This document shows, piece after piece, positions 15,739 to 19,577 of a stretch of 19,577 bases of DNA; position 1 is the stretch's first letter; every line of letters starts with the position of its first letter. Location of the stretch: NCBI GenBank assembly GCA_031285945.1, contig JAITVF010000004.1, positions 1 to 19,577 of the forward strand. Reading direction: 5' to 3'. Source of the DNA: Oscillospiraceae bacterium. Its GTDB lineage: Bacteria > Bacillota > Clostridia > Oscillospirales > Ruminococcaceae. The notes under the pieces were generated by a model that worked only from the letters and a program-made list of their open reading frames with translations, had not been told where the DNA came from and did no database searches. The translations under genes were made by a program, and so were the position numbers.

Positions 15739-17406
15739 GTGATAACGGGGAATACGCTGAGAAAATCTCTTCTCAGCGCGGCCGTCAGTATTGGCGCGCA
15801 CCGCAGGGAGGTTGACGGGCTAAACGTTTTTCCGGTGCCAGACGGGGATACAGGCACCAATATGTCCATGACAATGGGCGCCGCTAAAATAGAGCTTGCC
15901 GGCCTGGCCGACTCGGCGGGGGTGGGCGAGGTGGCCCAGACGGTGGCTCAGGCTCTTCTTTGGGGCGCGAGGGGCAACTCGGGCGTTATCCTGTCCCTTC
16001 TTTTCCGGGGCTTTGCAAAGAGCTTGGCCGGGAGGGAGAGCGCCTCGTCGGCCGACATGGCCGACGCTCTCGAGCAAGGGGTGGAAGCCGCCTACAAGGC
16101 TGTTATGAAGCCCACCGAGGGCACAATCCTGACCGTTGCCCGCGAAAGCGCGGCGGCGGCGGCGGCGCTTGTGGCAGAACTGCCCGACATCCCGCCGGAT
16201 CTCCTTTGGGAGGCGGTGGCCGACGAGGCGCAGGCAAGCCTTGAGCGCACCCCCGAGCTCCTCGACGTTCTCAAAAAGGCGGGCGTGGTGGACGCCGGAG
16301 GTCAGGGGCTCGTATATATCTACCGGGCGATGGGCGCGGTCTTTTCGGGAAGGGAAACCGGTGACGACGAAGAGGAAAAAGCACAGACCGAGCCTGCCGA
16401 TATACCCGACGAGCGCAACGCCGCAGGATATTACGAAGGCGAAATAACCTTTACCTATTGCACCGAGTTCATAGTAATAAAAGACATGCAAAGGGCCGAT
16501 GCGCTTTCTCTTCGCGGCTTTCTAGAAGGCATCGGTGATAGCGCCGTGGTGGTGGACGGCGACGATATTATAAAATGTCACGTCCACACCGACACCCCCG
16601 GAAACGCTCTGCAAAAGGCTTTGGAGCATGGAAGCCTCACCAAAATTAAAATAGAAAACATGCGCGAGCAGCATGCAGTAAACCGCAAGGCCACGGCCCA
16701 AAAGCGCCCAGGCTCCGGGTTCCCCTACAAGCCGGTTGACCCCAGCAACGAGATCGGCTTTGTGGCGGTCGCGGCGGGGGAGGGCGTTAGAACGCTCTTT
16801 AAGGATCTGGGGGTACTCAACGTGGTCAGCGGCGGCCAGACCATGAATCCTTCTACAGATAATATTCTGGAGGCCATTCACGCAACCCCCGCGAAAACGG
16901 TGATCGTTCTGCCGAATAACAAAAATATTATCATGACGGCGGAGCAGACCGTAAAGCTTGCTGACCGGGGCGTTTGGGTGCTGCCCACCAAAACCGTTCC
17001 GCAGGGCCTTGCCGCAATGCTGGCCTTTGCCCCCGAGCTTTCCCTCACCGAAAACCAGCTCAGTATGGTAAAGGCCGCCGAAAGGGTAGGGACAGGCCAA
17101 GTCACCTTTGCGGCAAGGGATTCAAGCTTTGATGGCCACAAAATCAAAAAGAACGAGATTCTCGCACTGGAAAACGGCAGGCTCTCATTCGTTGAGAAGG
17201 ATCCAAACAAGGCCGTGGCACGACTTGCCAAGGCTATGATAAAGAAGGATTCGGGCTTTGTGACCCTTATATACGGCGAGGATATTAACGACGAACAGGC
17301 CGCCGAGGCCGAGGCCGCTATCCGCCAACGCCTTCCAGATTCGGTAGAGCTTGCCCTTATAAACGGCGGCCAGCCGGTCTACTATTATATCCTAAGCGTG
17401 GAGTGA
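15739..17406 (+). CDS. fakA: Fatty acid kinase FakA (DAK2-domain, YloV)
   Basis: FakA phosphorylates fatty acids held by a FakB (DegV-family) protein, feeding exogenous fatty acids into phospholipid synthesis. The 555-aa product starts with a DhaL/DAK2-like domain. Its nucleotide/metal site is DGLNVFPVPDGDTGTNMS, with D35 and D37 (numbered from the GTG), then GARGNSGVILSLLFRG and VVDAGGQGLVYIYRAM. The C-terminal half from about 220 matches the FakA extension (ITFTYCTEFIV, CHVHTDTPGNAL, VVSGGQTMNPST). I choose the GTG at 15739 because AGGGGAG lies at 15722-15728, 10 bp upstream. The in-frame GTG at 15718 would place that site inside the gene. No fakB is visible in the window. A 24-bp hairpin follows the stop. 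Confidence 0.92.
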   Translation: MITGNTLRKSLLSAAVSIGAHRREVDGLNVFPVPDGDTGTNMSMTMGAAKIELAGLADSAGVGEVAQTVAQALLWGARGNSGVILSLLFRGFAKSLAGRESASSADMADALEQGVEAAYKAVMKPTEGTILTVARESAAAAAALVAELPDIPPDLLWEAVADEAQASLERTPELLDVLKKAGVVDAGGQGLVYIYRAMGAVFSGRETGDDEEEKAQTEPADIPDERNAAGYYEGEITFTYCTEFIVIKDMQRADALSLRGFLEGIGDSAVVVDGDDIIKCHVHTDTPGNALQKALEHGSLTKIKIENMREQHAVNRKATAQKRPGSGFPYKPVDPSNEIGFVAVAAGEGVRTLFKDLGVLNVVSGGQTMNPSTDNILEAIHATPAKTVIVLPNNKNIIMTAEQTVKLADRGVWVLPTKTVPQGLAAMLAFAPELSLTENQLSMVKAAERVGTGQVTFAARDSSFDGHKIKKNEILALENGRLSFVEKDPNKAVARLAKAMIKKDSGFVTLIYGEDINDEQAAEAEAAIRQRLPDSVELALINGGQPVYYYILSVE

Positions 17407-17437
17407 GCTTGCGAGACCGATAAGAATTAAGAATACA

Positions 17438-17488
17438 GTAAACCATCGCTTATCCCCAGCCTCAGGCTGGGGATAAGCGATGGTTTAC
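17438..17488. repeat. Long intergenic hairpin, family copy 3
   Basis: Arms 17438-17461 and 17465-17488 are perfectly complementary over 24 bp with a 3-nt loop (tca). The core CCCCAGCC/GGCTGGGG and the flanking CGCTTAT/ATAAGCG echo the hairpins at 4512-4563 and 12677-12718. It starts 32 bp after the fakA stop. Its right arm ends exactly where the transporter remnant begins. No U-run follows. Confidence 0.8.
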
Positions 17489-17638
17489 GCGACTCCTATA
17501 GGAATGCTGGTCAATACAATGTTTCTTTCGCCGGGCGGATATAAATTCCGCGATTATACGAAAGCGGGGCTTCCGCTAATGGTTTTTGCGCTTATTGTCA
17601 GCTTTACCCAAACTGATAAATTTACTATTAAAATATAA
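17489..17638 (+). pseudogene. C-terminal remnant of an SLC13/DASS-type anion transporter
   Basis: An open frame of 49 codons ending in TAA at 17636-17638 reads ATPIGMLVNTMFLSPGGYKF and then RDYTKAGLPLMVFALIVSF. This matches the end of SLC13/DASS (citrate-transporter-like) carriers, which typically show TP-x-N-x-M-x-x-GPGGYKF-x-D-x-x-K-x-GLPL before the last helix. Nothing of the roughly 400 preceding residues is present: the sequence upstream is the 24-bp hairpin. No ribosome binding site serves its internal ATG. Carriers of this type move di- and tricarboxylates, and the E. coli ttd locus includes a DASS-type tartrate antiporter (TtdT). So the remnant may be the lost tartrate carrier of the ttdAB genes that begin 22 bp later. 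Family call from motif reading, not a search. Confidence 0.65.
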
Positions 17639-17660
17639 TAGGTAAAAGGAGGATCATTTC

Positions 17661-18560
17661 ATGAACAAAGGACAGTCCGTTCAAAAAATGACAGGCGATA
17701 TGAGCAAATTTGTCGCTTTTGTCGGGAAAAAACTGCCGGACGACGTAGAGCAAAAGTTGTTGGAATTGCGCGGCAAGGAAACAAGCGATCTCTCAAAAAC
17801 AATCTATGATACTATGTTTGAAAACCAACGGCTGGCCGAGGAACTAAACCGTCCCTGCTGTCAGGACACCGGCGTACTGCAGTTTTTTGTGAAATGCGGA
17901 GTTTTATTTCCACTTATGGGAGAACTTGAAAAAATACTTACGGATGCGGTATTGGAAGCAACTAAAATCGCGCCTTTGCGCCACAACAGCGTGGAAACTT
18001 TTGACGAGTACAATACCGGCAAAAATACCGGCAAGGGTACGCCTAGTATATTTTGGGAAATTATTCCTGAAAGCGACAGCGTTGGAATCGACGTATACAT
18101 GGCCGGAGGCGGATGCACTTTGCCGGGAAAAGCTATGGTGCTTATGCCCGGAGCGGGTTACGAAGGCGTCACGCAATTTGTGCTGGACGTTATGACCAGC
18201 TACGGTTTGAACGCTTGCCCTCCGCTGCTGGTAGGCGTAGGAGTGGCGACTTCTGTGGAAACGGCGGCGCTGCTTTCCAAAAAGGCTTTGATGCGCCCGA
18301 TAGGTTCCTCTAACCCCAACGAACGGGCCGCAAAACTTGAAAAACTGCTGGAGGGCGGCATAAACAAAATTGGCCTCGGACCGCAGGGAATGTCCGGCAA
18401 CTATTCGGTAATGGGAGTTAATATTGAGAATACGGCTCGCCATCCGTCCACGATAGGCGTCGCCGTAAACGTGGGCTGCTGGTCTCACAGAAGAGGTCAT
18501 ATCAACTTTGACCGCCAACTGAATTATACGATTACCACGCATAAGGAGGCTGTTCTGTAA
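17661..18560 (+). CDS. ttdA: L(+)-tartrate dehydratase alpha subunit
   Basis: TtdA with TtdB dehydrates L(+)-tartrate to oxaloacetate using an oxygen-sensitive [4Fe-4S] cluster. The 299-aa product resembles E. coli TtdA over its whole length, for example [62 protein letters not shown] and [20 protein letters not shown]. By motif alignment with class I fumarases the cluster ligands should be C67 (CQDTG), C186 (NACPP) and C273 (VGCWSHRRG). AAAGGAGG lies just upstream of the ATG. A two-subunit fumarase is the main alternative, but the residue-level match favours tartrate. Codon use leans to GAA more than in recN or fakA. No ttdR-type regulator or intact carrier is adjacent. Confidence 0.88.
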   Translation: MNKGQSVQKMTGDMSKFVAFVGKKLPDDVEQKLLELRGKETSDLSKTIYDTMFENQRLAEELNRPCCQDTGVLQFFVKCGVLFPLMGELEKILTDAVLEATKIAPLRHNSVETFDEYNTGKNTGKGTPSIFWEIIPESDSVGIDVYMAGGGCTLPGKAMVLMPGAGYEGVTQFVLDVMTSYGLNACPPLLVGVGVATSVETAALLSKKALMRPIGSSNPNERAAKLEKLLEGGINKIGLGPQGMSGNYSVMGVNIENTARHPSTIGVAVNVGCWSHRRGHINFDRQLNYTITTHKEAVL

Positions 18561-19171
18561 TGGGAAAGAAGATATTAACAACGCCGATAAAAGCGGAGGA
18601 TTTGCAGGACATAAAAATCGGTGACGTTATTTACTTAACCGGGCGCTTGGTTACTTGCCGCGACGTTGCCCACCGCCGCTTGATAGAGCATAAAATGGAG
18701 CTTCCCGTAGATCTTAAGGGCGGCGCAATTTTCCACGCGGGTCCTATTGTGCGGCCGCTGGACGGCGGAAAGTTTGAAATGGTATCAGTCGGTCCGACTA
18801 CGTCTATGCGTATGGAGAAGTTTGAAAAGGAATTTGTAGAGCAAACCGGCGTGAAGCTTATTGTAGGAAAGGGCGGTATGGGTTTCGATACGGAAGCCGC
18901 CTGCAAGGAACAAAAGGCTCTGCACGTTGTTTTTCCAGCCGGTTGCGCGGTTCTTGCCGCCACTCAGGTCGAGGAAATCGAACAGGCTGAATGGCGCGAC
19001 CTTGGGATGCCGGAAACACTTTGGGTATGTCGGGTTAAAGAGTTTGGGCCGCTGATTGTTTCTATTGACGCACAGGGCAATAATCTTTTTGAGAAAAATA
19101 AAGTTATCTTTAATCAAAGGAAAGACGAAGTTTATAAGGAAATTTCTTCTCAGGTTAGCTTTATAAAATAA
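18560..19171 (+). CDS. ttdB: L(+)-tartrate dehydratase beta subunit
   Basis: The 203-aa product is the partner of TtdA and corresponds to the C-terminal domain of class I fumarases, which completes the active site. Diagnostic stretches are [89 protein letters not shown] and [17 protein letters not shown], which track E. coli TtdB closely. The ATG shares its A with the ttdA stop (TAATG, 1-nt overlap), indicating translational coupling; AAGGAGG at 18543-18549 is its ribosome site inside ttdA. A U-tailed terminator follows. Confidence 0.9.
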   Translation: MGKKILTTPIKAEDLQDIKIGDVIYLTGRLVTCRDVAHRRLIEHKMELPVDLKGGAIFHAGPIVRPLDGGKFEMVSVGPTTSMRMEKFEKEFVEQTGVKLIVGKGGMGFDTEAACKEQKALHVVFPAGCAVLAATQVEEIEQAEWRDLGMPETLWVCRVKEFGPLIVSIDAQGNNLFEKNKVIFNQRKDEVYKEISSQVSFIK

Positions 19172-19197
19172 GCGCTCAGTAGCATTATAAGATTTAT

Positions 19198-19228
19198 AAA
19201 ACCGTCGCAAAAGAGTGACGGTTTTTTT
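19198..19228 (+). terminator. Rho-independent terminator of ttdAB
   Basis: AAAACCGTC (19198-19206) pairs with GACGGTTTT (19217-19225) around a 10-nt loop, and seven T residues run from 19222 to 19228. It lies 26 bp after the ttdB stop. Unlike the other hairpins in the window it has the classic U-tract. Confidence 0.85.
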
Positions 19229-19249
19229 ATGCTTTTTGGCTCCCGCTGC

Positions 19250-19398
19250 GGCGCGGCGTTCTTTGCCTTACCGTTTTGGAAAACCTGAATATCGGCGCGT
19301 ATCTGCGCAGGGATAAGCAGGCGATTCAAAAGGACATCGCATGGCTGTACGGCGTGTTCCCGCGGCTACAGGAGCGCGCGCAGCAGGCGAGCGGCACC
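19250..19398 (+). pseudogene. livF: Internal remnant of a LivF-type ABC ATPase
   Basis: From 19267 the frame reads LTVLENLNIGAYLRRDKQ and then AWLYGVFPRLQERAQQASGT. This matches the segment of branched-chain amino acid ABC ATPases (LivF) between the Q-loop region and the signature motif, usually LTVLENL-x-x-GAY ... LFPRL-x-ER ... AGTLSGGEQQ. The signature LSGGEQQ is absent: similarity ends at ACC (19396-19398), and the frame then runs through unrelated codons to a stop at 19438-19440. Upstream, bases from about 19250 look like a frameshifted P-x-x-RR-x-F-P stretch. No Walker A or B, start codon or ribosome site is present, so the piece is dead. Family assignment by eye. Confidence 0.6.
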
Positions 19399-19577
19399 CA
19401 GGGTTCAGCTTCGGATCGTAGTAGCTTGGCTTCGTTATAGCGCGCAAACATGGTCGCCATACCCTGTTGTCTAAAAACGCTCGCAAAAAAGGACTTAGAC
19501 TAGTATTACAGTTGTAAAGCAGATTTATTCCAATGAAACCACATGGCAATTGCCTGATGTTCCCTGCGCCAAGCAAT
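19399..19577. other. Unassigned sequence at the right edge
   Basis: This stretch follows an abrupt end of LivF similarity. No coding frame on either strand has recognisable family motifs; the longest - strand frame is partly antisense to the livF remnant. It could be the edge of an inserted mobile element or degraded DNA, and it continues beyond the window. I see no RNA gene or terminator in it. Confidence 0.3.

Noticed and set aside
15820-16491. 223-aa - strand ORF
   Set aside because: Antisense to the fakA N-terminal half, whose kinase motifs are clear; no independent support.
17595-17639. TTGTCA and TATAAT as a promoter for ttdA
   Set aside because: The two hexamers are far more than 17 bp apart, and a start from the TATAAT would fall in the ribosome binding site; no good pair was found.
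17904-18581. 225-aa - strand ORF
   Set aside because: Antisense shadow of ttdA, whose motifs are intact.
19268-19576. 102-aa - strand ORF at the right edge
   Set aside because: Part of it is antisense to the livF remnant and the rest has no recognisable motif; I looked for transposase features and found none convincing.

Overview
The window looks like chromosomal DNA of a GC-rich Clostridia-type Bacillota, with an Oscillospirales-like gut organism as the best guess. This rests on strong AGGAGG-type ribosome binding sites, the YloU/FakA gene pair, a Gram-positive type NagB, and long intergenic hairpins at gene ends. No tRNA, rRNA, CRISPR array, prophage or intact transposase gene was recognised. 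Most genes are housekeeping or metabolic.

Layout. 1-3050 (+): recN (DNA repair) and tyrS (tyrosyl-tRNA synthetase), closed by a perfect 17-bp hairpin. 3067-4302 (-): a sodium/proton-coupled dicarboxylate or acidic amino acid symporter with its own promoter. 4584-8110 (-): a probable four-gene run, in transcription order GLUG-repeat lipoprotein, zinc-ribbon/TM2 membrane protein, mntP (manganese efflux) and an iron-sulfur aldo/keto reductase, ending in a U-tailed terminator. mntP may have its own promoter over a palindrome. 8389-12675 (+): an unrecognised large membrane-anchored protein, an IclR-family regulator and a hybrid sensor histidine kinase. 12730-14490 (-): nagB and a divergent miaA. 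14584-17406 (+): a promoter, a structured repeat-containing leader of about 225 nt, a ComEA-like helix-hairpin-helix protein, an Asp23/YloU-family protein and fakA.

The most unusual part is the right end. ttdA and ttdB (L(+)-tartrate dehydratase, two-subunit class I fumarase type) are strikingly similar to the enterobacterial enzymes and use more GAA glutamate codons than several neighbours. They are flanked by two dead gene pieces. Upstream (17489-17638) is the last 49 codons of an SLC13/DASS-type anion transporter, starting directly at a perfect 24-bp hairpin. Downstream (about 19250-19398) is a slice of a LivF-type ABC ATPase whose similarity stops abruptly at an unrelated sequence. This suggests an acquired or rearranged metabolic cassette that lost its linked transporter.

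A second recurring theme is a set of three long, near-perfect intergenic hairpins (4512-4563, 12677-12718, 17438-17488). They share a CCCC-n-GCC/GGC-n-GGGG core, but their outer arms differ and remain complementary. They may be a family of bidirectional terminators or palindromic repeats. I found no wholly new multi-gene system; the novelty candidates are the hairpin family, the comEA leader, the divergent MiaA, the 542-aa membrane protein and the flanked ttd cassette.
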